DNA of 64,000 nt from an uncultured Lachnospiraceae bacterium (lineage in GTDB: Bacteria > Bacillota > Clostridia > Lachnospirales > Lachnospiraceae): positions 84,464 through 148,463 of the forward strand of contig CABSCP010000005.1 of the NCBI GenBank assembly GCA_902476265.1, in the 5' to 3' direction. The translations under genes were made by a program, and so were the position numbers. Position 1 is the stretch's first letter; each line of letters opens with the position of its first letter. The notes under the pieces were generated by a model. That model saw only the letters and a program-made list of their open reading frames with translations, searched no databases and was not told the origin of the DNA. This document shows positions 1 to 8,144 of this stretch, piece after piece.

Positions 1-478
1 AAAGATTTCCCGCAACCGCCTCCATCTCTTTTTCCAGAATCAGCAGGTCTTTCGTTTTCGCGCCAACGATGACGTCTGCCAAAACGCCCTGTTCATGCAG
101 CCATTTCACCTGGGGGTAAACCGGTGCCGTGCCCACGCCGCCCGCTACAAAAAGAATACTTTTCTTTTTTAAATCTGCAACGGATTCCTTTGTGAGTTCA
201 GAAGGGCATCCCAGCGGTCCCACCACATCATGGAAAGAATCGCCTGCCCGAAGATTCGCCATTTCAAAGGTGCTCGCTCCCACGATCTGGAAAACGATGG
301 TGATGGTCCCCTTTTCCCTGTCATAATCACAGATTGTCAGGGGAATCCGTTCTCCCTCCCGGTCCATGCGCACGATCACAAACTGTCCCGGCAGACAGGA
401 CTTGGCAATGCGCACAGCTTCTACTTCCATCAAAAAGATGTTGGTAGTGAGTTCTTTGGCTTGTAAAATAGGATACAT
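1..478 (-). CDS. Sulfide/dihydroorotate dehydrogenase-type FAD/NAD-binding subunit (partial)
   Basis: This is the N-terminal 159 residues of a ferredoxin-NADP reductase-family protein whose 3' end runs off the left edge of the window. The visible part has the flavin-domain pattern PGQFV...R...R.PLTI near residues 30-50 and a nucleotide-binding start GGVGTAP near residue 110. Both are typical of PyrK-like electron transfer subunits and of the subunit paired with glutamate synthase-type NADPH proteins (NfnA or SudB group). These proteins pass electrons between ferredoxin and NAD(P)H with FAD and a C-terminal iron-sulfur cluster, but the cluster cysteines lie outside the window. The ATG at 476-478 follows a good AAGGTGAG ribosome site. 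A GltA/NfnB-like partner downstream is likely but not visible. The alternative is PyrK itself; no pyr gene is seen nearby. Confidence 0.75.
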   Translation of the reverse strand, partial: MYPILQAKELTTNIFLMEVEAVRIAKSCLPGQFVIVRMDREGERIPLTICDYDREKGTITIVFQIVGASTFEMANLRAGDSFHDVVGPLGCPSELTKESVADLKKKSILFVAGGVGTAPVYPQVKWLHEQGVLADVIVGAKTKDLLILEKEMEAVAGNL

Positions 479-516
479 AAAATTCTCACCTTTCCGTCCG
501 GTTAAGGACAATATAT

Positions 517-1965
517 TTAAGACTCTCCTTCTTCTGTACCGTCTACCAGACTTTCAATCGTATACAGTTTGAAGGTCTTATCCTGCTGTTGTACGGCCCG
601 GTAGCATTCTCCGGACATATAATTTACCACGTAATCGTTTCCGGTGGCATTACTGCTGTTTTCTGCTTCCTCATAATATTCGCGGTAAAGATAATAATGA
701 TGCTCGTTGATCGTGAGCGCATATTTGTATGTATAAAGATTGCGGCCCTTTTTCCCGGGCACATCTCCCTGCAGGCTGCTCACCACCCCCGCATTTTTCA
801 GAGTGAGGACCAGCTGGTTTTTGGCAGCCTCCATGCTCATCACCGGATGAAGGTTCAAAGTGTATTTTCTCTCGGTAATGTCGCCTGATACTCCTCCGGC
901 GGACACTGTCACAAAGCGGAGAGTGGAATTTCCCACCGGCATCCAGAAGGCTTCCTCATAGAGCGTGCTGCCCGCTCCGGGATCTGTTTTATCCGTGGTA
1001 TAGTAAACCTTGCATCCTTCCGGCACTTCCACCGAAATCAGCCAGGGTTTTTCATAGGTTCCGGACAGGGGCTCCACTTCCGGCGGGTCGGGACGGCTCA
1101 CATCAATAAAATAAGTTTCCGTGGAAGGCTTACTTTTGACCCCGTATTGATTGACAAACAGGGCATTGATTTTATAGGTCCCGGATTCCAGCGTGATGGG
1201 ATTTGTATAAACCGGATCATTTTCATCCGCTACACCGCCGTTTACCGTGTAATAGATGGTACCGGCGGCATTGCCGATGAGCTTTACCGTCTGCACTTCA
1301 TGATAAGTCCCGCCGGGGATGTTAAACTCCGGCGGATTCGCCATATAGTCAAGATAGAGATTCCGGATTTCCTTATCCCTGCACCCCTGCATCAGTTCAT
1401 TAATGCCTTCATAGTCCTTCTGCTTTTCACTGATAGCCACAAATCTGCGGTAAGCTTCCTCATTGGAGCCTTCCAAAGAGATCATTTCCAGGCAGAGGGC
1501 TTTCGCCTCCTCCTGTTTTCCCATGGCATAATAGCAGGAGGAAAGGCCGTTGAGATAGGAAACGTTATTGGGGGAGAGGGATACGGCCCTTTCAAAATGG
1601 GATGCCGCGTTCTCGTAATCCTTCTCCTTCATATAGGCCGCCGCGCTTTGGTATTGGTAATCCGGCATGAAATACTGAATGGCCGCCACCCCGACGGAGA
1701 TGCCCAAAGCTGCAAGCACAACCGCCGTGAAAAAAAACGCCAGCTTCTTCTTTCTGTCCAGACGGCCGAATCGGCCTTTTTTATGAAACGGCTTTTTTTC
1801 ATCCGCCGCAGGCTGGGCCAGCTCTGTGGCCACATCTGACATGGCCTCCCGGATGCTGTTATCGATTTCCGATTCAAATTCCGGAACGATCTGGATTTCT
1901 TTTCCACAATGCTCACAATACATCTGGCCTTCCTGCATGGGCGCGCCGCAGGAGGGGCATTTCAT
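517..1965 (-). CDS. Zinc-ribbon / TPR / chitobiase-type C-terminal domain membrane protein
   Basis: The product has an N-terminal zinc ribbon (CPSC...CEHC near residues 3-22 of the ATG form) and a cytoplasmic linker. One membrane helix follows near residues 75-100, then TPR repeats (YENAASHFERAVSLSPNN). Two beta-rich repeats of the chitobiase/hexosaminidase C-terminal type (IYYTVNGG, VYYTTDKTDPG) lie in the 220-370 region. The topology suggests a cytoplasmic metal-binding head and an extracytoplasmic scaffold. The function is unknown and no catalytic residues are seen. I chose the ATG at 1963-1965 because it overlaps the folD stop as ATGA, giving 482 residues. An in-frame TTG at 1992 would add nine residues but has no ribosome site. 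It is the last gene of the fhs-folD group. Confidence 0.7.
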   Translation of the reverse strand: MKCPSCGAPMQEGQMYCEHCGKEIQIVPEFESEIDNSIREAMSDVATELAQPAADEKKPFHKKGRFGRLDRKKKLAFFFTAVVLAALGISVGVAAIQYFMPDYQYQSAAAYMKEKDYENAASHFERAVSLSPNNVSYLNGLSSCYYAMGKQEEAKALCLEMISLEGSNEEAYRRFVAISEKQKDYEGINELMQGCRDKEIRNLYLDYMANPPEFNIPGGTYHEVQTVKLIGNAAGTIYYTVNGGVADENDPVYTNPITLESGTYKINALFVNQYGVKSKPSTETYFIDVSRPDPPEVEPLSGTYEKPWLISVEVPEGCKVYYTTDKTDPGAGSTLYEEAFWMPVGNSTLRFVTVSAGGVSGDITERKYTLNLHPVMSMEAAKNQLVLTLKNAGVVSSLQGDVPGKKGRNLYTYKYALTINEHHYYLYREYYEEAENSSNATGNDYVVNYMSGECYRAVQQQDKTFKLYTIESLVDGTEEGES

Positions 1966-2807
1966 AACCGTAAACGTCTGCTTTCCAGACAATTGTGCAT
2001 CAGCATGGCAATTGTCATTGGCCCGACGCCCCCCGGTACGGGGGTGATGAATCCGGCGGTATCAAAGACATCCGCATAATTCACATCCCCGCAAAGTTTA
2101 TTGGATGCATCCCTGTGCATTCCCACATCGATCACTACCGCGCCGGGTTTGATATATTCCCGGGTGATCATCTGACGCTGTCCTGCGGCCACCACAAGGA
2201 TATCCGCGCGCCGGGTAATCTGCGCCAGGTTCTTCGTATGGGAATGCGCGACGGTCACCGTCCCGTTTTCCCGCAGCAGAAGCTGTGCCATGGGCTTTCC
2301 CACAATATTGCTGCGCCCTACCACCACACACTCCCTGCCGTCGATTTCGATGCCGGAACGCTTCAGAAGCTGGATGATACCCGCCGGGGTTCCCGGCACA
2401 AAACCGGGTTCCCCGCAGGAGAGGGCTCCCACATTATAGGGGTGAAAACCGTCCACATCCTTCTTAGGATCGATGGCCGCGATCACTTTCTTTTCCGAAA
2501 TATGCGCCGGCAGAGGCAGCTGTACCAGGATGCCGTCCACATCGCTGCGGACGTTGAGTTCTTCTATGAGAGAAAGCAGCTCTTCTTCCCCGGTATCGCC
2601 GGGAAGCTCAAAAGCCAGACTGCGGATGCCGAGCTCTTCACAGGTTTTCTTCTTATTGCGCACATACACGCAGGACGCAGGATCTTCTCCGAGCTGGATC
2701 ACTGCCAGCGTCACCGTGATCCCCTCTTTCAAAAGAACCGAAACGCCTTCTTTCACTTCTGCCTTTATTTGTCCGGCAATTGCCTTCCCATCAATGATTT
2801 TTGCCAT
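1962..2807 (-). CDS. folD: FolD bifunctional methylene-THF dehydrogenase/methenyl-THF cyclohydrolase
   Basis: A 281-residue cytoplasmic enzyme that interconverts 5,10-methylene-, 5,10-methenyl- and 10-formyl-tetrahydrofolate with NADP. Family signatures are clear: the catalytic YVRNKKK segment (Y-x3-K), DGILVQLPLP, the PKKDVDG loop, the NADP motif VVGRSNIVGKPMA, and PVPGGVGPMTIAMLM at the C terminus. The length is normal for FolD. It sits 17 bp after fhs, its partner in one-carbon metabolism, and its stop overlaps the next start (ATGA), so the three genes are probably co-translated. Identification is very secure. Confidence 0.97.
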   Translation of the reverse strand: MAKIIDGKAIAGQIKAEVKEGVSVLLKEGITVTLAVIQLGEDPASCVYVRNKKKTCEELGIRSLAFELPGDTGEEELLSLIEELNVRSDVDGILVQLPLPAHISEKKVIAAIDPKKDVDGFHPYNVGALSCGEPGFVPGTPAGIIQLLKRSGIEIDGRECVVVGRSNIVGKPMAQLLLRENGTVTVAHSHTKNLAQITRRADILVVAAGQRQMITREYIKPGAVVIDVGMHRDASNKLCGDVNYADVFDTAGFITPVPGGVGPMTIAMLMHNCLESRRLRL

Positions 2808-2824
2808 ATAATAACTCCTTATGC

Positions 2825-4495
2825 TCAGAAAAGTCCGGTGATTTTCCCGTTTTCATCCACATCGATTCCAAAAGCCGCGGGTTTCTTGGGCAGCCCGGGC
2901 ATGGTCATTACCGCGCCGGTCAAAACCACCACAAAACCTGCGCCAGCGGATACATATACTTCACGGACATTGATTTCAAAACCTTCCGGCCTGCCTAAAA
3001 GATCCGGGTTGTCGGAAAGGGAATACTGGGTTTTAGCCATACATACCGGAAGTTCCCCAAAGCCCAGTTCCTCCAGCTTTTTAATCTGTTTGACTGCGCC
3101 GGGCGCATAAGTCACACCGTCAGCGCCGTAAATTTCTCCGGCAACCGCAGCGATCTTCTCCATGATCGGCAGCTTTTCATCGTAGAGAACACGGAAATTG
3201 CTCTCTTTTTCTTCCAGTGTTTTCAATACCTTTTCCGCCAGCGCAATGCCGCCTTTTCCACCTTTTTCCCAGACTTCGGAAAGCGCGAATTCACAGCCCC
3301 TCTCTTCACAAAAGCGGCGGACAAAGGCGGTTTCCGCTTCCGTATCCGTGACGAAGGAATTGAGGGTGACCACTACCGGAACTCCGTATTTCTGCAGGTT
3401 TTCAATGTGCTTTTCCAGATTCACAATCCCTTTTTTCAGGGCCTCCAGGTTTTCGGCGGCAAGGTCTGCCTTCGGAATCCCGCCATTGTATTTCAGCGCC
3501 CGGACGGTGGCCACAAGTACTACCGCATCCGGCTTTAAGCCTGCCATCCTGCATTTGATATCAAAGAATTTTTCCGCGCCCAGATCCGCGCCGAATCCCG
3601 CCTCCGTAATGACATAATCCGCCATTTTCAAGGCTGATTTGGTAGCCCGTACGGAATTGCAGCCATGGGCGATATTGGCAAAGGGTCCGCCATGGACAAT
3701 GGCGGGAGTGTGCTCCAGCGTCTGGATCAGGTTAGGCTTTAAGGCATCCTTTAAGAGCGCCGCCATGGCGCCTACCGCCTGAAGATCTCCGGCCGTCACA
3801 GGCTGGCCCGCATAATTATATGCCACAACGATTCTGGAAAGCCTCTTTTTCAGGTCCTCCATATCATCTGCCAGACATAAAACAGCCATAATTTCGGAAG
3901 CCACCGTGATCACAAAATGATCTTCCCGTACGGTTCCGTCCATTTTATTGCCCAGGCCCACCACAATATTGCGCAGCACCCGGTCGTTCATATCTTCGCA
4001 GCGTTTCCACACCACCTGTCTGGTATCGATTCCCAGTTCATTTCCCTGCTGAATATGGTTATCCAAAAGGGCTGCCAAAAGGTTGTTTGCGGAGGTGATG
4101 GCATGAAAATCCCCGGTAAAATGCAGATTCAGGTCTTCCATGGGCACTACTTGTGCATAGCCGCCGCCTGCCGCGCCGCCCTTTACACCAAAACAGGGCC
4201 CCAGAGAAGGCTCGCGCAATGCAATCACCGCTTTTTTGCCCAGTTGTCCGAAAGCCTCTCCCAGGCCTACGCTGGTGGTGGTTTTGCCCTCCCCGGCAGG
4301 AGTGGGATTGATGGCCGTCACCAGGATCAGTTTTCCGTTGGGACGATCTGCCACAGATGCGAGATATGCATCGGAAATTTTCGCCTTATAACGGCCGTAG
4401 AGTTCCAGGTCATCTTCTCCGATTCCCAGACGCTGCGCCACTTTCACAATGGGTTCCATGACCGCTTCCTGAGCAATTTCAATGTCTGTCTTCAT
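2825..4495 (-). CDS. fhs: Formate-tetrahydrofolate ligase
   Basis: A 556-residue ATP-dependent ligase that makes 10-formyl-THF from formate and THF. The protein shows the family P-loop TPAGEGKTTTSVGLG near residues 64-78, the REPSLGPCFGVKGGAAGGG block, and the conserved C-terminal PGLPKKPAAF segment. The length fits the bacterial family (about 555). In clostridia it supplies one-carbon units for purines and serine/glycine metabolism and, in acetogens, the methyl branch of the Wood-Ljungdahl pathway. Nothing in the window shows whether this organism is an acetogen. It is followed closely by folD. Confidence 0.98.
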   Translation of the reverse strand: MKTDIEIAQEAVMEPIVKVAQRLGIGEDDLELYGRYKAKISDAYLASVADRPNGKLILVTAINPTPAGEGKTTTSVGLGEAFGQLGKKAVIALREPSLGPCFGVKGGAAGGGYAQVVPMEDLNLHFTGDFHAITSANNLLAALLDNHIQQGNELGIDTRQVVWKRCEDMNDRVLRNIVVGLGNKMDGTVREDHFVITVASEIMAVLCLADDMEDLKKRLSRIVVAYNYAGQPVTAGDLQAVGAMAALLKDALKPNLIQTLEHTPAIVHGGPFANIAHGCNSVRATKSALKMADYVITEAGFGADLGAEKFFDIKCRMAGLKPDAVVLVATVRALKYNGGIPKADLAAENLEALKKGIVNLEKHIENLQKYGVPVVVTLNSFVTDTEAETAFVRRFCEERGCEFALSEVWEKGGKGGIALAEKVLKTLEEKESNFRVLYDEKLPIMEKIAAVAGEIYGADGVTYAPGAVKQIKKLEELGFGELPVCMAKTQYSLSDNPDLLGRPEGFEINVREVYVSAGAGFVVVLTGAVMTMPGLPKKPAAFGIDVDENGKITGLF

Positions 4496-4513
4496 CTTCG
4501 TAAACTCTCCTTT

Positions 4514-7309
4514 TTAAATGATCTCTTCCACAAGCTGTTCAAATTCATCCATGGTCATCAGCACTTTGCGGGGCTTGGTCCCCTCTTCTTCCCCCACCAC
4601 GCCGGCGTCCGCAAGCTGATCCATGATTCTCGCCGCGCGGTTGAATCCGATTTTAAATACGCGCTGCAGCATGCCGATGGAGGCCTTGTCCTTATCGATG
4701 ATAAATTTCCCCGCCTCTTCAAAATAAGCATCATATTCTGTGCCGCCGCCCGGGCCCGAGGAACCGCTGCCGCCGGTGAAGTTTTTGAGCTTTTCTTCGA
4801 TATCTTCGCTGTAAACATTTCCGATTGCCTGATTCTTTAAGAAATCAACCACATCGGAAACCTCTCCGTCCGAAACGAATGCGCCCTGTACCCGGACCGG
4901 CTTGGAATAGCCCTGCGGGTAAAAGAGCATATCCCCTTTCCCCAACAGTTTTTCCGCTCCGTTCATATCCAGAATGGTTCTGGAATCCACACCGCTGGAA
5001 ACGGCAAAGGCTACCCTGCTGGGCATATTGGCTTTGATCAGTCCGGTGATGACGTCCACCGACGGACGCTGGGTCGCAATGATCAGATGGATGCCCGCCG
5101 CACGGGCCAGCTGGGCCAGACGGCAGATGGCTTCTTCCACCTCTCCGGGGGCCACCATCATCAGATCCGCAAGTTCGTCCACAATAATGACAATCTGGGG
5201 CATCTTTTCCGGCACATCGGTTTCTCCCCGCTGTATCATCTGCTCCACTTTCTGATTAAATCCCTTCAAATCCCTCACATTATGATCCGCAAACTTCTTA
5301 TAGCGGTCCGTCATTTCCGCAACGCCCCATTGCAGAGCAGCGGAGGCTTTCTTGGGATCCGTCACCACGGGGATGAGCAGGTGGGGGATTCCGTTATAAA
5401 CACTCAGTTCCACCACCTTGGGATCCACCAGAATCAGCTTCACGTCTGTAGGCTTTGCCTTATAAAGAATGCTCATGATCAGGGTGTTGATGCAGACGGA
5501 TTTCCCGGACCCGGTTGCCCCCGCAATCAGCATATGCGGCATTTTGGCAATATCGGAAACCACCACTTTGCCCCCGATGTCCTTGCCCACCGCAAATGCG
5601 ATGTTGGAGGGGAAGTCTTTAAACTCTTTCGCCTCCAGCAGTTCCCGAAGGCCCACCGCCGTATTTTCTTTGTTGGGCACCTCAATGCCGATGGCGGCTT
5701 TCCCGGGAATGGGGGCTTCAATTCTGATATCCGTAGCCGCCAGATTTAACTTGATATCGTCGGAAAGGCTTAAAATACGGCTGACCTTCACGCCCTGCTC
5801 GGGCTGCAGTTCATATCTGGTGACCGAAGGGCCCTGGCTGATGTCCGTAATCGTCACGCGGACGCCGAAAGTCTGAAGGGTTTCCTGCAGTCGAACGGCG
5901 GTTTCCTTTAATTCTCTTACCCCGTCCCCGCTATTCTTTGACGCGCTCTTATGTAACAGGCTCACCGGCGGAAAATGATAGGGTCTGTCGGCGGCCTTTT
6001 GACACTGCTTTTCCTGCCTGGCAATCTGGCCCCCCACAGGGGTCGCTTCCGCCGCTGTCTGAGGTTCTCTTTGCGGCACCGCTTTTGGCCGCGGGGGCCG
6101 CTTCACAGGCTGGATTTCAACGGTTTCTTTTCTCTCCGCCGTCTCCGGAAAAGGAACTTCTCTGTCTTCCGAAGGAAAACGGACTTCTTTCATATCCCGG
6201 TATACATCAGCCTCATGGACGACGGGGATCTGCGCTGCACTGTCTTCCTGCTCCTGATATTCCTCTTCCTCCGGCAAAAAATCCGGCATTTCGGCAGCTT
6301 CTTCAAATCCTTCCGTCTCGGAAAGGCTTTGCTGATGCATGGTCTGGATCCGCACTTTTTCAAAATCGATCCCGCTGTCATTCACCGGCCTGACATTATG
6401 TATTTCCACTTTTTCTTCCGGGATGCTGTCCACGGTGATCTCATGGATATCGTCCCGCATCTTCTTCGTGCGGACACTGTCCTTTAAATCGGTATCCATC
6501 ATGACACCGGATACCTTTCTGTCCATCCTGAGGATCCTTTCCGCCTCCAGCCGGGCCTCCTCTTCTTCCCGCAGCCGGGCCTGTTCCTCTCTGCGGGCAG
6601 CGGCCTCTTCTCTGCGTGCGGCCGTCTCTTCCCGCCGCTTCTCACTGCGTTCCCGCCGGACCTGGGCGTCCGTTTTCGCCGTTTCATAAACCCGGCGCCC
6701 GGAAGATTTCACGCTGCTCACAAAGGACCGTTCCGTAATGATCACCATACAGATGATGGAAAGGACCAAAATGAGGAGCACCGTCCCCACCATTCCCAGA
6801 AAATGATGGAGCAGCCAGGCGACGGAACCGGCAATCACGCCTCCTCCGGTCCGGTCATCGGCGCTGGTCATATAAAAGTCCCTGGCGGAATAAGTTTCCC
6901 GCATGACATTGTTCTGTCCGATCAGTTCCAAAACCATACCGATCAGTAAAAACAGCACGATTCCGGCGATCAGCTTCATGATCGCAATCCGGTTCCCCTG
7001 ATTGGATATGCCAAAGGCGATGGCGATAAACGCCAGTACCGGCACCGCATAGGCTGTCAGCCCGAAAATACCGAACATCACCCGGCTGACCGCGTCGCCC
7101 GCCACGCCGATCATTCCGAAATTACATAAAAATAATAAGACGGTCAATGCGAAAACACAGATCAGCACGATCTCATTGGTAATTGCACTGCTTTCGGCCT
7201 GGGCTTTTGCCGCAGGCTTCTTCGTTCCGGAATTGGTATTGCTTCTGCTTTTTCCCCTGTTTGCAGGGGAAGAAGTCTTCTTTCTGCTTCCCTGAGCAGA
7301 TGATGCCAT
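4514..7309 (-). CDS. spoIIIE: FtsK/SpoIIIE DNA translocase
   Basis: A 931-residue membrane-anchored motor that pumps chromosomal DNA through the division or sporulation septum. Four hydrophobic helices lie in residues about 45-190. A highly charged Arg/Glu-rich, coiled-coil-like linker covers about 190-440. The RecA-like motor then carries Walker A GATGSGKS near residues 597-604 and Walker B IIVDELADLMM. A C-terminal winged-helix gamma domain (ASIGMLQRVFKIGFNRAARIM) recognises orienting sequences. I chose the ATG at 7307-7309, since a GGAGGAG ribosome site lies just before it; an upstream TTG would place that site inside the coding region. The TepA-like gene just upstream matches the Bacillus neighbourhood tepA-spoIIIE. 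Confidence 0.95.
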   Translation of the reverse strand: MASSAQGSRKKTSSPANRGKSRSNTNSGTKKPAAKAQAESSAITNEIVLICVFALTVLLFLCNFGMIGVAGDAVSRVMFGIFGLTAYAVPVLAFIAIAFGISNQGNRIAIMKLIAGIVLFLLIGMVLELIGQNNVMRETYSARDFYMTSADDRTGGGVIAGSVAWLLHHFLGMVGTVLLILVLSIICMVIITERSFVSSVKSSGRRVYETAKTDAQVRRERSEKRREETAARREEAAARREEQARLREEEEARLEAERILRMDRKVSGVMMDTDLKDSVRTKKMRDDIHEITVDSIPEEKVEIHNVRPVNDSGIDFEKVRIQTMHQQSLSETEGFEEAAEMPDFLPEEEEYQEQEDSAAQIPVVHEADVYRDMKEVRFPSEDREVPFPETAERKETVEIQPVKRPPRPKAVPQREPQTAAEATPVGGQIARQEKQCQKAADRPYHFPPVSLLHKSASKNSGDGVRELKETAVRLQETLQTFGVRVTITDISQGPSVTRYELQPEQGVKVSRILSLSDDIKLNLAATDIRIEAPIPGKAAIGIEVPNKENTAVGLRELLEAKEFKDFPSNIAFAVGKDIGGKVVVSDIAKMPHMLIAGATGSGKSVCINTLIMSILYKAKPTDVKLILVDPKVVELSVYNGIPHLLIPVVTDPKKASAALQWGVAEMTDRYKKFADHNVRDLKGFNQKVEQMIQRGETDVPEKMPQIVIIVDELADLMMVAPGEVEEAICRLAQLARAAGIHLIIATQRPSVDVITGLIKANMPSRVAFAVSSGVDSRTILDMNGAEKLLGKGDMLFYPQGYSKPVRVQGAFVSDGEVSDVVDFLKNQAIGNVYSEDIEEKLKNFTGGSGSSGPGGGTEYDAYFEEAGKFIIDKDKASIGMLQRVFKIGFNRAARIMDQLADAGVVGEEEGTKPRKVLMTMDEFEQLVEEII

Positions 7310-7365
7310 AATAATCTCCTCCAATGGTACGGCCTGAAATGATAGTCCGAACCTAGTTTAGTATA

Positions 7366-8082
7366 TCACTTAATTTTTCTCTTGTCACTATTGCTGTTTT
7401 TCTTTTTCTGCCGATCCGCCAGTTCGTGTATTTTTTTCACTGCTTCCTTAATACCGCCCACTTCGGAAATGATTCCTTCCCGGACAGTTTCCTGCCCCAC
7501 CAGAATGGTCCCCAGGTCTTTTGTCAGCATTCCCTGATTCATCATCAGTTCCTCCATGCGTCTCTGTGTCACATTGCAGTGGCTGCAGACAAAACCGGTG
7601 ATCCTGTCCTGAATCTGTTTAAAATAGTCAAAGGTCTGTGGCGCTCCGATGACGGTTCCGCTCATGCGGACCGGATGAATGACCATGGTTCCCGTGGGCA
7701 CAATAAAAGAATAGTCCGTACTCACCGCAATGGGAACCCCGATGGAATGGCTGCCTCCCAAAACCAGAGATACGGTGGGTTTGCTCAGAGAAGCGATCAT
7801 TTCCGCGATGGCAAGTCCCGCTTCCACATCGCCTCCCATGGTATTTAAGAGCACTAAAAGGCCGTCGATATTGCCGCTGTCCTCTATGGCGGCCAGCTGC
7901 GGCAGAATATGCTCATATTTTGTTGTTTTAGAGGAACTGCTCAAATTGTCATGTCCTTCAATCTCACCGATGATGGTGATCAGGTGGATGGTGCTTCCGC
8001 CGCCGGTATTTTCCAGCGTCAGCTGTCCGGTCTCTTCGATCCGTTCATCCCTGTGCTGTTCCTGTTCTTCTTTTTTTCCCAT
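7366..8082 (-). CDS. TepA-like ClpP-fold serine protease
   Basis: A 238-residue ClpP/crotonase-fold protein of the translocation-enhancing TepA (YmfB) group. The N-terminal 25 residues are charged and likely disordered. The ClpP core follows with LLNTMGGDVEAGLAIAEMI, the nucleophile region GGSHSIGVP and the histidine region VIHPVRMSG. In Bacillus, TepA degrades spore proteins (SASP) or aids secretion. The role here is inferred from family and from its place directly before spoIIIE. Its ribosome site (AGGAG) lies inside the stem of a long hairpin at 8091-8137, so translation may be controlled by RNA structure. Confidence 0.85.
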   Translation of the reverse strand: MGKKEEQEQHRDERIEETGQLTLENTGGGSTIHLITIIGEIEGHDNLSSSSKTTKYEHILPQLAAIEDSGNIDGLLVLLNTMGGDVEAGLAIAEMIASLSKPTVSLVLGGSHSIGVPIAVSTDYSFIVPTGTMVIHPVRMSGTVIGAPQTFDYFKQIQDRITGFVCSHCNVTQRRMEELMMNQGMLTKDLGTILVGQETVREGIISEVGGIKEAVKKIHELADRQKKKNSNSDKRKIK

Positions 8083-8090
8083 AAAAATAT

Positions 8091-8137
8091 CACTCCTGCA
8101 TTCCTTTTTTCAATTAAAGGAAGTATGTGCAGGAGTG
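8091..8137 (-). promoter_or_regulatory. Bulged hairpin enclosing the tepA-like ribosome site
   Basis: The outer arms 8091-8100 and 8128-8137 pair over 10 bp. The inner arms 8101-8107 and 8116-8122 pair over 7 bp, with a five-base bulge at 8123-8127. The AGGAG of the protease gene lies in the outer stem. The stem is followed on the minus strand by ATATTTTT, so it may also act as a terminator for the membrane-protein gene upstream. Confidence 0.55.
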
Positions 8138-8144
8138 ACCAGTC

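Noticed and set aside
1995..3110. 371-residue open frame on the plus strand
   Set aside because: It lies antisense to folD and fhs, which have unmistakable family motifs; the translation resembles no protein family and is rich in His/Arg as expected from an antisense frame.
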